Assembly: GCF_000430765.1 (NCBI RefSeq)
Contig: NZ_KE387240.1
Span: 62,001-126,000 of the forward strand
From: Peribacillus kribbensis DSM 17871
GTDB lineage: Bacteria > Bacillota > Bacilli > Bacillales > DSM-1321
DNA length: 64,000 nt
Reading direction: 5' to 3'
Program-made: the position numbers and the translations under genes
Notes under the pieces: model-generated
Told to the model about the DNA's origin: nothing
Seen by the model: the letters and a program-made list of their open reading frames with translations, nothing else
The model's database searches: none
Shown here: piece after piece, positions 44,581 through 54,209 of the stretch
How the letters are laid out: each line of letters begins with the position of its first letter
How positions within the stretch are numbered: the first letter of the stretch is position 1

Positions 44581-45120
44581 GTGGACTCCGTTTTCCATAG
44601 GATATATGAGGAGCATCACAAGGATTTATTCCAATTCTTATTCTATATGGTAAACAACCGGCAGACCGCGGAGGATTTAGTACAGGAAGTGTACATACGC
44701 GTCTATAAATCTCATCATACATTTCAAGGGAAAAGCGCGGAAAAAACCTGGCTGTATTCTATAGCCAGAAATACGGCCATTGACCATTTCAGGAAACAAA
44801 AAAGCTGGAAGCAGAGAATCATGGACAACTTTGACTGGGGGAAGCATGAGATAAGAGATGATCACCCGCTTCCGGAGGAATTGGTAATGGAGCAGGAAGA
44901 GCTGAGCTCCATCTATCACTGCCTTGATTCCTGCACAGTGGATCAAAAGACGGTCATTATATTGAGGTATATCCAGGATTTAAGCATTGCCGAAACCGCC
45001 GGTGTTTTGAACTGGTCAGAAAGCAAGGTAAAGACCACCCAGCATCGTGCTCTAAAACAGCTGAAAAAAATGATGAATGTTCAAAAAGAGAAAGGAGGTG
45101 TGCGTATTGAGAAGATCTAA
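44581..45120 (+). CDS. sigX: ECF sigma factor SigX
   Basis: A 179-residue ECF sigma factor. HKDLFQFLFYMVNNRQTAED and LVQEVYIRVYKSHHTFQGKS (region 2) and ETAGVLNWSESKVKTTQHRA (region 4) match B. subtilis SigX closely. SigX controls cell-surface modification genes (dlt, pss) and resistance to cationic peptides. GTG 44581 has GGAGGT at 44568-44573; the ORF extension to 44572 is inside that site. Overlaps rsiX by 14 bp, and follows resE as in B. subtilis. Confidence 0.92.
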   Translation: MDSVFHRIYEEHHKDLFQFLFYMVNNRQTAEDLVQEVYIRVYKSHHTFQGKSAEKTWLYSIARNTAIDHFRKQKSWKQRIMDNFDWGKHEIRDDHPLPEELVMEQEELSSIYHCLDSCTVDQKTVIILRYIQDLSIAETAGVLNWSESKVKTTQHRALKQLKKMMNVQKEKGGVRIEKI

Positions 45121-46381
45121 TTACAGTGAACAGGAAATTGAAGAGCTGCTGAGAAACTTACCATCAGTTACAGATACCCGTCCCAAGGCAGATATCTATC
45201 AGAATATGCAATTGGCTGCAGATAAACGCAGAAGTCCTATAAGATGGATTCCAATCGCGGCTTGTGCTGCTGTAATTGTATTGTTTTCAATATTGGCCGC
45301 TTCCTTTCGAATGAATCTTAACTCTGAACATAAAGTAAAGGTAAAAGACAGAAATGCTGTTTATCAATCTAATTCGGAATGGGATAAAAAAGCAGGATCA
45401 ACCGTGAAGCCTGAAAACGCGGGCAAAAAAGAAACAGAAAAGGAGACCGGAAGCACTCCTCCGGCAGCTGAAGATAAAAAGCAGGAGGAGGCGCCTGCAC
45501 CTTCAGACGATAAGGCGGAAACCATTGAAGGGAAACCGGGCACTGAAGAAAATAAGGTGTTGAACGCACCGCTCAAAAGCAGCCTCGCCTTTTCGAAGGA
45601 AGGCGAAAGCCATTCGTATATAACGATTTCTGTACCAGATCCAAATCTCCAATACTTCATCCCGCTGTCCTTTGATACAGATAAGACTGATAAGCAGGGA
45701 CAACTGGAAGCTGTTGAGGAAAAAATGAAATCCATGAATGAGGAAAGCTATGGCCTATCCAATTACTATCCGCTGAATCTTGGTTTCTCATTAGGGAATG
45801 AGGAAGGCACCGTCAATGTGGATTTTGCTGATAAAAGCTCTTATAACAATAGCTATGAATCGGGGCTCTTAAATGCCCTTGAGGATACATTCAGATATCT
45901 CGGTTATACAAAAATCACCTTCTCCACTGAAGGGAAGCCGGGGATTGAACTTTCAGATACAGGGGCGATGCAGGAGGCTCAGCTCCTGCCGCCGAAGCGA
46001 TCGTTCTTGATTTATCAAAGCTCTCCTGAACATCCTAAATTTATTGTCCCTAATGTTAATTCATCGGCAGAAACCATTCAGGATGCTTTAAAGGAGATGC
46101 AGAACTTTGAAGCAAATAATTCTGCAGCAGCCTCCATTCCATCAGACTGGAAAATAGAGACTGCGGCCGAACGGGACGGCGTCCTTGTGGTAACCTTTTC
46201 TCCTGGGACTCTCATGGCCGAGAATGAAAATGCGCTTTTGGCCATTGAAGCGATTTTATTGACTGCTAAGGACTTCGGACTGAAAGCTGTGAAATTCGAA
46301 AATGCCCCGCTGGAAAAACTGGGACGATATGATTTAACAAAGGAAATAGAAGTCCCTTCAGCACCTAACGTTGTAGAATAA
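45107..46381 (+). CDS. rsiX: Anti-sigma-X factor RsiX
   Basis: A 424-residue membrane protein. It has a cytoplasmic N-terminus (SEQEIEELLRNLPSVTDTRP), one helix at about 47-65 (IPIAACAAVIVLFSILAASF), an acidic Pro/Glu/Lys linker (about 95-150), and an extracytoplasmic region with GerMN-like features (PLNLGFSLGNEEGTVNVDFA, LNALEDTFRYLGYTKITFST). Start TTG 45107 follows AAAGGAGG. It restrains SigX until released. Somewhat longer than the B. subtilis protein, mainly in the linker. Confidence 0.85.
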   Translation: MRRSNYSEQEIEELLRNLPSVTDTRPKADIYQNMQLAADKRRSPIRWIPIAACAAVIVLFSILAASFRMNLNSEHKVKVKDRNAVYQSNSEWDKKAGSTVKPENAGKKETEKETGSTPPAAEDKKQEEAPAPSDDKAETIEGKPGTEENKVLNAPLKSSLAFSKEGESHSYITISVPDPNLQYFIPLSFDTDKTDKQGQLEAVEEKMKSMNEESYGLSNYYPLNLGFSLGNEEGTVNVDFADKSSYNNSYESGLLNALEDTFRYLGYTKITFSTEGKPGIELSDTGAMQEAQLLPPKRSFLIYQSSPEHPKFIVPNVNSSAETIQDALKEMQNFEANNSAAASIPSDWKIETAAERDGVLVVTFSPGTLMAENENALLAIEAILLTAKDFGLKAVKFENAPLEKLGRYDLTKEIEVPSAPNVVE

Positions 46382-46570
46382 TGCCATTCTATTTTTATTA
46401 TAGAATGTTGAAAATGAGAAATCTGATGGAGAGGCAGCCGGTCTTAGAACAGGGATTCAGGATATTATGTTCTGGATCCCTTATTTTATCGAGCCAAACC
46501 ATTTCCTGTTCTGCCCTAAAGGATGAATTCATAAAATATAGATGGATATTTGAGATGCAAGGAGGATTTT

Positions 46571-46744
46571 ATGCTGGATTATGGAAAAAGATTTTTGATT
46601 GTACTGTTAGTGGGAATCTGCATCAGTCTGCTGTTTATTGGAGGGCGGCTGTCGGCTGCTAACGGTATTTTTGAAAGGCCTGGCCTGATTTGGGCCGGGA
46701 ATCCAGGATTGTCTGCTTTTCCTTTCGGAGAGAACCAGAAATGA
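46571..46744 (+). CDS. 57-residue single-pass membrane protein
   Basis: ATG 46571 has a strong AAGGAGG 6 nt upstream. The product has one helix at about 8-26 (FLIVLLVGICISLLFIGG) and a short Pro/Gly-rich outer tail ending PFGENQK. I do not recognise it. It lies 190 bp after rsiX and could be a small membrane peptide of the SigX operon or a separate gene. The overlapping longer frame from 46381 lacks a site. Confidence 0.6.
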   Translation: MLDYGKRFLIVLLVGICISLLFIGGRLSAANGIFERPGLIWAGNPGLSAFPFGENQK

Positions 46745-46864
46745 TAGACAGGCCTAAAAAAAACAGGTAGAAAGGTAAGGGTGAAAATTATAATATTCTG
46801 ATAGTTTTTACTGGTATTTTCTGATCTCCCCCGTATAATGGAAAGATATAGGGAGGCATTAAAG

Positions 46865-47695
46865 ATGAGAACAGACTATCATAACCATTTGGAAACAGGC
46901 ACTTTGACACTCGACTATTTGAAAAAATTCACAGATCGTGCCAGGAAAGAAGGAATTGACTTTTTTGGCATTTCTGAACATGCCTATCACTTTTATGAAA
47001 CCGCGGATATTCTTCAAAACGGATGGGTAAATCCCAGAAGATACTACAAAATGGAAGACTATACCTCATTGTTTAAACAGGCTTGGGATGCAGGAATTGA
47101 TGTGAAAATGTCAATCGAGATGGATTATACTCCCGGCAGACACAAAGAAATGGAGAAGTTTATTTCCTCCTATGACTTTGATTATGTAATCGGATCTATC
47201 CACTGGGTTGGGGATTTTGGGATTGATCTCAAGGAATATCTCCATGAATGGGAAAAGAGAGATGTCAAGACGGTTTACAAAAAGTACTTTGATCAGGTTG
47301 TAACGCTGGCTGAAAGCAATTTATTTGATATCATCGGACATATAGATCTTGTAAAAATTTTTAACTACATACCAAGCGACGAAGAATTTCTTTTGGAGCA
47401 GTATGAAAGGGCGACGGATGCACTAAAGAATTCGAAAACCTGTGTAGAAATCAGTACCGCCGGACTCCGGAAACCCGTTGGCAAGATGTATCCTGATCCG
47501 GTTCTGCTGAAAATGTGCCGTCAAAAGGGAATCCCGATTGTATTATCATCCGATGCCCATTTCCCGGAGCATGTTGGTGCAGACTTCGACCAGGCTGAAC
47601 AGCTTGCAAGGGAAGCAGGATATGACAGCTTAATGACCTTTTCAAAAGGAGAGCGGAGAGCCGTGCCGCTGGGAGATAAAACCCTAACCATATAA
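46865..47695 (+). CDS. PHP-family histidinol-phosphatase-like protein
   Basis: A 276-residue PHP-domain phosphatase. Metal motifs: DYHNHLETG near residues 5-13, ISEHAYHF near 38-45, MSIEMDY near 88-94, VIGSIHW near 115-121, GHIDLVK, and LSSDAHFPEHVG near the end. The pattern fits HisJ/YtvP-type histidinol phosphate phosphatases with a trinuclear metal site, but no his genes are nearby, so the substrate is open. ATG 46865 follows GGGAGG; the TATAAT at 46834-46839 is a likely -10. Confidence 0.83.
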   Translation: MRTDYHNHLETGTLTLDYLKKFTDRARKEGIDFFGISEHAYHFYETADILQNGWVNPRRYYKMEDYTSLFKQAWDAGIDVKMSIEMDYTPGRHKEMEKFISSYDFDYVIGSIHWVGDFGIDLKEYLHEWEKRDVKTVYKKYFDQVVTLAESNLFDIIGHIDLVKIFNYIPSDEEFLLEQYERATDALKNSKTCVEISTAGLRKPVGKMYPDPVLLKMCRQKGIPIVLSSDAHFPEHVGADFDQAEQLAREAGYDSLMTFSKGERRAVPLGDKTLTI

Positions 47696-47740
47696 ACGAA
47701 AAAACAGAGGGAAATGAAAGTTCCCTCTGTTTTTTCGTTT
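47694..47740. terminator. Perfect 20-bp bidirectional terminator
   Basis: Arms 47694-47713 and 47721-47740 pair without mismatch around loop ATGAAAG. A/T-rich ends serve both the phosphatase gene and the convergent serA. Confidence 0.93.
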
Positions 47741-47743
47741 ATT

Positions 47744-49318
47744 TTATAAATGGATTGTATGCAAAAATGTGATATCTTCCGATTCGGATAATTTTTCGAC
47801 TGCCTGGGAAGAGATGGGCTTGTCGAAGGTCAGCGCCATAATCGCCTCGCCGCCTGCCTGCTTTCTTCCTACCTGCATGGTGGCAATATTTACATCTAAA
47901 TCTCCAAGTACCTTTCCAACATAGCCGATTACACCCGGTTTATCTGTATGCTGAATGTATAGAAGATTTCCTTCAGGGCTGAAATCAATATTGAAGCCAT
48001 TCAAACTCAGGATGCGAGGTCCATAATGATCAATATAAGCTCCACGGATTTCAAAATTCCGATTCTCTGCTTTTACAGACAGGGAAATGGAATTTGCATA
48101 GCCATATGTATTTTCGGAGGATTTTTCACCGATGGTTACGCCCCGTTCTCTAGCGACCAGAAGTGCATTAACTTCATTCACAGGTGTATCAATCATTCTT
48201 TTAAAGAAACCGGCAACGAGCACTTTGGTCAATAGACTTTTTTCAAATTCCTCCGGAACACCTGCATAGGTGACGGAAAGCTCTAAAACAGCACGTTTCG
48301 TTAATTGAGAAGCAAGGGAGCCCATCTGTTTAACCAGCAAATAGAACGGCTGGATCTTTTGAAAAATTTCCTTAGAAATCGCAGGCAGGTTAATGGAGTT
48401 GGATACAGGATTGCCATTCAGATACTGAATCACTTCCTGGGCAACCTGTGATGCGACATTCAGCTGTGCTTCCCTTGTTGAAGCTCCAAGATGGGGAGTG
48501 ACAATCACTTCATCCAATTCGAGAAGCTTATTGGAAAATGGCGGTTCTTCAACAAAAACATCGAGAGCAGCCCCTCCTGCATGCTTATTGATAATGGCAT
48601 TATACAGAGCATCTTCGTCAATGATGCCTCCGCGCGCGCAATTTAAGAAGTAGACGCCTTTTTTGCATAAACCGATATTTTTCTCATTGATTAATCCCTT
48701 CGTCTCTTTTGTGAGGGGAGTATGGACGGTTATGATGTCAGCCTCAGCCAGTAATTCTTCAAGTGCGGATGCCTTGACATTCAGCTGCTTTGCGCGCTCT
48801 TCAGAAAAGAAAGGATCATAGACAAGGACATTCATGCCAAAAACTTTCGCACGTTTCGCAAGTTCGGTGCCGATTCTTCCCATGCCTACAATGCCCAGGG
48901 TCTTGCCGAAAAGCTCCGTACCTGTAAACGCCGAACGCTTCCATTCCTTATTCTTTACAGAAGAATGGGCCTGGGGTATATTCCTGACCAGGGAAGCCAT
49001 CATGGCAAAGGTATGTTCAGCAGTTGAGATCGTATTCCCATCCGGTGCGTTTATGACTACAACACCGTGCTTTGTTGCGGCAGTAACATCAATATTGTCA
49101 ATTCCCACTCCTGCGCGGGCGACAATCTTGATCTTCGGCATGGCCGCAAACAGCTCATCTGTTACTTTTGTTTCACTTCTTACCAGAAGTGCATCAATAT
49201 TCTGTAATTCTTCTCCCGCTTCCTGTACGGATTTTTGAATAACTTCCACATTCGGAGCTTCATGCAGAGGGGCTAATCCTTCCGGTTTTATAGCATCTGC
49301 GACTAAAATCTTAAACAA
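47744..49318 (-). CDS. serA: D-3-phosphoglycerate dehydrogenase SerA
   Basis: An enzyme of 524 residues (529 if ATG 49333 is used) catalysing the first step of serine synthesis. It has a substrate domain (LLVRSETKVTDELF), NAD-binding LGIVGMGRIGTELAKRAKVF, ARGGIIDEDAL, catalytic His in TPHLGASTREAQ, then the allosteric-substrate and ACT domains (LYIQHTDKPGVIGYVGKVLG). TTG 49318 gives the family start MFKILVADAI and has GGTGAT just upstream; ATG 49333 has no clear site. No T-box leader is visible upstream. Confidence 0.92.
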   Translation of the reverse strand: MFKILVADAIKPEGLAPLHEAPNVEVIQKSVQEAGEELQNIDALLVRSETKVTDELFAAMPKIKIVARAGVGIDNIDVTAATKHGVVVINAPDGNTISTAEHTFAMMASLVRNIPQAHSSVKNKEWKRSAFTGTELFGKTLGIVGMGRIGTELAKRAKVFGMNVLVYDPFFSEERAKQLNVKASALEELLAEADIITVHTPLTKETKGLINEKNIGLCKKGVYFLNCARGGIIDEDALYNAIINKHAGGAALDVFVEEPPFSNKLLELDEVIVTPHLGASTREAQLNVASQVAQEVIQYLNGNPVSNSINLPAISKEIFQKIQPFYLLVKQMGSLASQLTKRAVLELSVTYAGVPEEFEKSLLTKVLVAGFFKRMIDTPVNEVNALLVARERGVTIGEKSSENTYGYANSISLSVKAENRNFEIRGAYIDHYGPRILSLNGFNIDFSPEGNLLYIQHTDKPGVIGYVGKVLGDLDVNIATMQVGRKQAGGEAIMALTFDKPISSQAVEKLSESEDITFLHTIHL

Positions 49319-49563
49319 AATATCACCAGCCATTTCAGTAAAGTCTCAATATTCGGTTAATTCTACCTCGCTGAAAAAATATTGTCAAATAAGATAAAAG
49401 GAGTGAAAGCGCTTAAACTACGCCTGTTCCCGAATATCAAAGGCTTTTAAAATATATTGGCTTCCTTATTGTCTTAGGGGTCTTTTACTCTCGAAGTGAT
49501 TTATCTTCACATCGAGAGAATTATGGTATATAATGTGTAATGTAATAAGAAAATTAATAAGTC

Positions 49564-49692
49564 TATCTTCGGGGCAGGGTGAAATTCCCGACCGGCGGTA
49601 TTGAGCTGAAAGCTCTAAGCCCGCGAGCCTTTTTTGGCAGGATTTGGTGAGATTCCAAAGCCGACAGTACAGTCTGGATGGGAGAAGATGGA
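49564..49692 (+). promoter_or_regulatory. FMN riboswitch (RFN element)
   Basis: All RFN landmarks are present: TATCTTCGGGGCAGGGTGAA at the 5' side, CCCGACCGGCGGT, the variable helix around GAGCT/AGCTC, AGCCCGCGAGCC, GATTTGGTGAGATTCC, AAGCCGACAGT and CAGTCTGGATGGGAGAAGATG at the 3' side. With FMN bound it favours the downstream terminator and shuts off ribU. Confidence 0.96.
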
Positions 49693-49750
49693 GGTTCTAA
49701 GACGTTCAAACATGCATTTATCGAACGTTTATTTGAATTTGCCATACAAG

Positions 49751-49783
49751 TCCCTTTCCGAATTTTTTTGGAGGGATTTTTTT
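49751..49783 (+). terminator. Riboswitch-controlled terminator before ribU
   Basis: TCCCTTTCC (49751-49759) pairs with GGAGGGA (49770-49776) with a bulge, followed by seven T. Position between the FMN aptamer and ribU fits transcription attenuation. Confidence 0.75.
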
Positions 49784-49842
49784 ATGGAATTCAAATGGAC
49801 CTTTCCTCTTTTTTGGTGATAGACGAAAAGGAGAGAATAGAA

Positions 49843-50427
49843 ATGGCAAAAACACAAAAGGTTAAAACAATGGTGGGAATTGGAATGTTCAGCAGCATTT
49901 CCTATATCCTAATGCTGCTGAACTTTCCGTTTCCTGGGTTCCCGGGTTTTCTGCTCGTTGATTTCAGCGATATTCCCGCATTGGTTGCGGCGGTTATCTT
50001 TGGTCCGCTTGCCGGTGTACTGGTGGAACTAATTAAAAATACGATTGATTACCTTGCGACTGGGGCTGCTACAGGCGTTCCGGTAGGACAAATCGCAAAC
50101 TTGACAGCCGGGGTTCTGTTCATCCTGCCTTCGTATTATATTTATAAGCGGATAAGCTCCAAGAAGGGAATGGTGGCTGGCCTTATTGCTGGAACTGTCC
50201 TGATGAGCCTTTTAATGAGTGTTTTAAATTATTATGTTTTCCTGCCAGCGTATTCGATTTTCCTGGGTGCGGATATGATGACTTCTGCGCAGACTAAAAA
50301 GCTGGTTGTCGGGTCTATATTCCCTTTCAATTTGGTTAAGGGAGCATTGATCACCATCGTGTTTATGCTTTTATTTGCAAGGCTGCGCACTTGGCTTGAG
50401 AAGCAGGCTATATATAAGAATGTATAA
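49843..50427 (+). CDS. ribU: Riboflavin ECF transporter S component RibU
   Basis: A 194-residue six-helix S component. FPFPGFPGFLLVDFSDIPAL near 30-50 and AVIFGPLAGVLVELIKNTID near 53-72 are the flavin-binding and core motifs; SIFPFNLVKGALITIVFMLL is near the end. It binds riboflavin and works with the shared EcfAAT module. ATG 49843 has AAAAGGAGA; the ORF extends upstream through the riboswitch leader, which is not coding. Regulated by the FMN riboswitch, as is B. subtilis ypaA. Confidence 0.95.
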   Translation: MAKTQKVKTMVGIGMFSSISYILMLLNFPFPGFPGFLLVDFSDIPALVAAVIFGPLAGVLVELIKNTIDYLATGAATGVPVGQIANLTAGVLFILPSYYIYKRISSKKGMVAGLIAGTVLMSLLMSVLNYYVFLPAYSIFLGADMMTSAQTKKLVVGSIFPFNLVKGALITIVFMLLFARLRTWLEKQAIYKNV

Positions 50428-50430
50428 ACA

Positions 50431-50465
50431 AAAACCCGCAGGCTTTTCTATAGCCTGCGGGTTTT
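50431..50465. terminator. Bidirectional terminator ribU/fer
   Basis: AAAACCCGCAGGCT (50431-50444) pairs perfectly with AGCCTGCGGGTTTT (50452-50465). Confidence 0.92.
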
Positions 50466-50476
50466 ATTTCATGCAT

Positions 50477-50728
<252 letters not shown>

Positions 50729-51024
50729 TTACCCTCCCATTATTAAACACTATGTACTGTGTATTTCTTAAAAAACAACAGAAAACATGGTTACTAAAAT
50801 TCATTGTAAAGCTGTTTTATAAACTTTTCAAGGACAAAAGAATTGTAAGTGTTTTCATGGATTGCTTGAGAGAACTTAATTTGGCAATAATTTCACCTAA
50901 ACATCCAGACTGAGGACAGAATGTGACAAAATCCTAAAAGAACTATAAATTTTCAACACAGTATACCTTAGTATTTGTTAAAATTAAGACAGGTATTAGT
51001 AAAACTAAAGCGAGTGATTCTGTG

Positions 51025-52083
51025 ATGCATTCCTACATGGAAGGAATAATTTTATACTGCCTTTCTAAGCTGAACGGCGAGAGGTCTATCTCTGGTCTAT
51101 ACCATCTGTTAAAGGGTAAAAAGTCCTCGCAGACCATCCAGGATGGGCATTTATTCGGGATCAGCTGTTTTTTTGGGGTTTACCCCTCCATAACCCGGGA
51201 AGCACTCCTGGAACTGCAGAAACAGTTTGCGGAACGGGGACTCCTGAATGCAGTTACTAATAATTATGCGGTAAGTCAGCTTGGCATGAAAGAACTGAGA
51301 ATATTTTTTGAGAGATATCCGTTACTGGAACACATAAATGGGTGGGAAATACAAAATCGTGCAGAAGTGTTCTGGAAAAGGCTGTCTTTGATGATTCAGG
51401 CTGTTTCCTATTTAGTCCGCAATGAAAAGGAGTATCTCCCCATTCAAAAGGATCAGCAAATCCAAAATTGGGTAAAGCAATATATAAAGAGCTTGAAGGG
51501 AAACCGCTTTGAGATTCCTGAGAAGCTTTATGAAGAGCTTTTCGGGCTGTTAAACGAGGTCAGCGAAAGGGAGCAAAAGGTTTTTATCCTGCGCCTCAGC
51601 AGTCCGGTCCGTACGGGTCTGACGTACCGTCAGATTGCCGATGAGCTACAAATTGAGGAAAGCTATGGATATTTCTTATTTCTTAATACCCTGCATTATA
51701 TGGTGGCCGAAGTTTCACGGCATAGAGGCCGCTTTGGATTGCTTGCAGGCATGGCAGAGGTGCCGAGGGATTCCGGGAAAGCTGTGACACAGTCCACTTT
51801 TGCCACTTATAAGCTGATTCAGTCGGGCCTTACGAAGGAACAGATAGCCGCAGCAAGAAGATTAAAGGTCAGTACCATAGAAGATCATATGGTGGAATTG
51901 GCCTTTATGGATGAAGGCTTTGATATTTCGCCATATCTAAGGCCGGGTCTTGAAGCAGACATTTTGTCCATAGCACGGTTACACAAGACAAAAAAGTTAA
52001 AAGACATCAAAGGAAGACTTGCTGAAGAGGCAAGCTATTTTCAAATCAGGCTTGTACTTGCCAGATATGGAGAAAACGTATGA
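51025..52083 (+). CDS. ypbB: Helix-turn-helix protein YpbB, RecQ neighbour
   Basis: A 352-residue protein lacking helicase motifs. A central region has a sigma-like helix-turn-helix flavour (SEREQKVFILRLSSPVRTGL, TYRQIADELQIEESYGYFLF). The C-terminus carries the helicase-associated HTH seen in RecQ proteins (STFATYKLIQSGLTKEQIAA, ARRLKVSTIEDHMVELAF). It overlaps recQ by 4 bp (ATGA) and is always paired with it in bacilli, so it is likely a partner subunit; that is inference. The start at ATG 51025 is weakly supported (GAGTGA), GTG 51022 being the alternative. Confidence 0.83.
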   Translation: MHSYMEGIILYCLSKLNGERSISGLYHLLKGKKSSQTIQDGHLFGISCFFGVYPSITREALLELQKQFAERGLLNAVTNNYAVSQLGMKELRIFFERYPLLEHINGWEIQNRAEVFWKRLSLMIQAVSYLVRNEKEYLPIQKDQQIQNWVKQYIKSLKGNRFEIPEKLYEELFGLLNEVSEREQKVFILRLSSPVRTGLTYRQIADELQIEESYGYFLFLNTLHYMVAEVSRHRGRFGLLAGMAEVPRDSGKAVTQSTFATYKLIQSGLTKEQIAAARRLKVSTIEDHMVELAFMDEGFDISPYLRPGLEADILSIARLHKTKKLKDIKGRLAEEASYFQIRLVLARYGENV

Positions 52084-53600
52084 AACAACTCGAAGTGTAT
52101 CTTGAAAAATATTTTGGATATAAGGAATTCAGGGAAGGGCAGAAGGAAACAATCTCACAGCTGTTACAAGGGACAAATACACTGAGCATGCTGCCAACAG
52201 GGACTGGAAAGTCTTTGTGCTATCAGCTGCCGGTCTATATTACAGGAAAACCTGCAGTTATTGTTTCTCCCCTTCTTTCATTAATGCAGGATCAGGCAGA
52301 ACAGTTAAGGGTCCGCGGTGAAAAACGGGTAATTTCCTTCAATTCCTTTCTATCCTTTGAAGAAAGACAAACAGCCATGAGGAATTTACATTCATATAAA
52401 TTTATTTTTGTATCACCGGAAATGCTGCAATCCAGACAGCTTCTGGCTGGACTATCCAGCCTGGATATTGGTTTCTTTGTAGTGGATGAAGCTCATTGTA
52501 TTTCGCAGTGGGGATATGATTTCCGCCCAGACTATCTGCAGCTCAAAAGGGTCCGCAAAGAACTGTCCAATCCTTTGACGCTTGCCCTGACAGCTACTGC
52601 CACTCCCCAGGTGAGGAAGGATATCATCCGGCAGCTTGGCGAAGGGGAGTTTGCTGAAATTTTGTCCTCGATTGACCGCAAAAATATCGGGCTGATTGTG
52701 GAAAAAGCGGAAAGCTATGAAGACAAGCTTCAAAGGATGGCTGAGCTTGCCAAAAAACTTGGCGGACCGGGAATCATTTATTTCTCCAGCAGAAAATCGG
52801 CAGAAACTGCAGCCGAGTATCTATCCAGAAACCTGGAGGCAAGAACGGCCTATTACCATGGCGCCCTTGAACAGGAACAAAGAATCCTGCTGCAGCAGCA
52901 GTTCATAAATGGCGAGCTGGATGTAATTTGTGCCACAAGCGCTTTTGGGATGGGAATCAACAAACAGGACATCAAGTATGTGATTCATTTCCAAATGCCC
53001 ATGCAGATGGAATCATACATCCAAGAAATTGGCCGGGCAGGCAGGGATGGCAGCGATAGCATTGCCATACTTTTATATCTTGATGGGGATGAAGGCCTTC
53101 AATGGAATTTCATTGAAAATGAACTGCCTTCTGACTCCCAGATTCACGGGTTATTTCATTTCTTGGAGGGAAATCGTCCTGGGACCCTTCCGGAATTGCA
53201 AAAGCTGCTATTCTCGAATGAGCTTGGCAGCCTGCTGAATATGAATGAGATTCAGCTGCGTATTATCCAGCATCTATTTCAGGAAGTGGATTCGCTGGAT
53301 GCTTTTGGACAGCTGAAGGAACAGATTTTTGAGTATATCAGCGAGAGAAAACATTCAAAAATTCATAAGCTCCAGCAGTTTATGGACTGGGTGAAGGGCC
53401 ATGCCTGCAGGAGGGAAACAGCGTCCGGCTATTTCAATCAGGAGCTTTTAGAAAAACCGGTATGGTGCTGTGATATCTGCGGATTGAAGGCTGAACAATA
53501 CTTCAGCGAAGGGCTGAATAGGAAAAAAGCCGGTTCCAAGCCTTTTCATTGGAAGGAAGAGCTAAGGGAGATCCTGCTTCCGGTGAAACAGTCCTTATGA
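52080..53600 (+). CDS. recQ: RecQ-family ATP-dependent DNA helicase (RecS-like)
   Basis: A 506-residue 3'-5' helicase. It has Walker A TGTGKS at 40-45, DEAH at 136-139 in VVDEAHCISQWGYDFRPDY, motif III LTATATPQVRKDI, motif V ATSAFGMGINKQDIKYVIHF, motif VI QEIGRAGRDG, and a C-terminal zinc site (Cys in HACRRE and CCDICG). The separate helicase HTH is carried by YpbB upstream rather than fused. It acts in recombination and replication-fork repair. Its stop overlaps the ypbD start. Confidence 0.93.
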   Translation: MKQLEVYLEKYFGYKEFREGQKETISQLLQGTNTLSMLPTGTGKSLCYQLPVYITGKPAVIVSPLLSLMQDQAEQLRVRGEKRVISFNSFLSFEERQTAMRNLHSYKFIFVSPEMLQSRQLLAGLSSLDIGFFVVDEAHCISQWGYDFRPDYLQLKRVRKELSNPLTLALTATATPQVRKDIIRQLGEGEFAEILSSIDRKNIGLIVEKAESYEDKLQRMAELAKKLGGPGIIYFSSRKSAETAAEYLSRNLEARTAYYHGALEQEQRILLQQQFINGELDVICATSAFGMGINKQDIKYVIHFQMPMQMESYIQEIGRAGRDGSDSIAILLYLDGDEGLQWNFIENELPSDSQIHGLFHFLEGNRPGTLPELQKLLFSNELGSLLNMNEIQLRIIQHLFQEVDSLDAFGQLKEQIFEYISERKHSKIHKLQQFMDWVKGHACRRETASGYFNQELLEKPVWCCDICGLKAEQYFSEGLNRKKAGSKPFHWKEELREILLPVKQSL

Positions 53601-54172
53601 AAAATAAACAGGCAGAAATCATTAAAACACTCTCAGACCGCCAGCTGTTATTTCACTTAATGCTCACCCAGTTTTTACTGCTTTTCCTATCAGGCGTTTT
53701 AGGTTTTTTCCTATTTTCAGGCTGGAATGATTTCAAGGCGCTGTTTCGAATATCAGACAGTAATATATGGACGATTGGCATTCCGGCTGGCCTCCTTACT
53801 GTCCTGCTAGATTCCATGCTGACGAAAATCCTGCCTGAAAAATACCAGGATGACGGCGGAATCAATGAACGCATCTTTAAGAGCCTTTCCTATCCCATGC
53901 TCCTTGTTGTGCCGGCTGTTGTTGCCGTATGTGAGGAAGTTTTGTTCAGGGGAGTCCTCCAATCCAATCTTGGCTTAATAACGGCAAGCCTGATATTTGC
54001 ACTCGTGCATTACAGGTATTTGTTTAATTGGTACTTATTTGTTAATATGGTAATTCTCAGTTTCTTTATGGGATATCTATTCTACTGGACAGAAAATTTA
54101 TGGGTTTGTATGGCTGTTCATTTTATTATTGACTTTCTGCTCGGTCTCTCTATTAAATTTAAACACTCTTAG
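53597..54172 (+). CDS. ypbD: CPBP-family intramembrane protease YpbD
   Basis: A 191-residue membrane protein with about five or six helices. CPBP/Abi motif 1 is VCEEVLFRGVLQSNLG (catalytic EExxxR); motif 2 is FALVHYRYLF and motif 3 is MAVHFIIDFLLG. These are glutamate-type membrane proteases related to Rce1. ATG 53597 overlaps the recQ stop (ATGA); the longer ORF from 53549 is inside recQ. Fourth part of the ypbB-recQ-ypbD-ypbE cluster. Confidence 0.88.
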   Translation: MKNKQAEIIKTLSDRQLLFHLMLTQFLLLFLSGVLGFFLFSGWNDFKALFRISDSNIWTIGIPAGLLTVLLDSMLTKILPEKYQDDGGINERIFKSLSYPMLLVVPAVVAVCEEVLFRGVLQSNLGLITASLIFALVHYRYLFNWYLFVNMVILSFFMGYLFYWTENLWVCMAVHFIIDFLLGLSIKFKHS

Positions 54173-54209
54173 AACCGAAGGCGGAAGAATGCAAAGTGAG
54201 GAATGAAAA

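Noticed and set aside
46381-46662. 93-codon frame right after rsiX
   Set aside because: It has no ribosome binding site and overlaps, in another frame, the better supported 57-residue membrane peptide.
49334-49563. T-box or serine riboswitch before serA
   Set aside because: The minus-strand leader lacks the T-box sequence and specifier structure. The only riboswitch here is the FMN element on the opposite strand.
49678-49842. N-terminal extension of RibU through the leader
   Set aside because: The frame is open but covers the end of the FMN riboswitch and its terminator. A strong ribosome binding site precedes ATG 49843.
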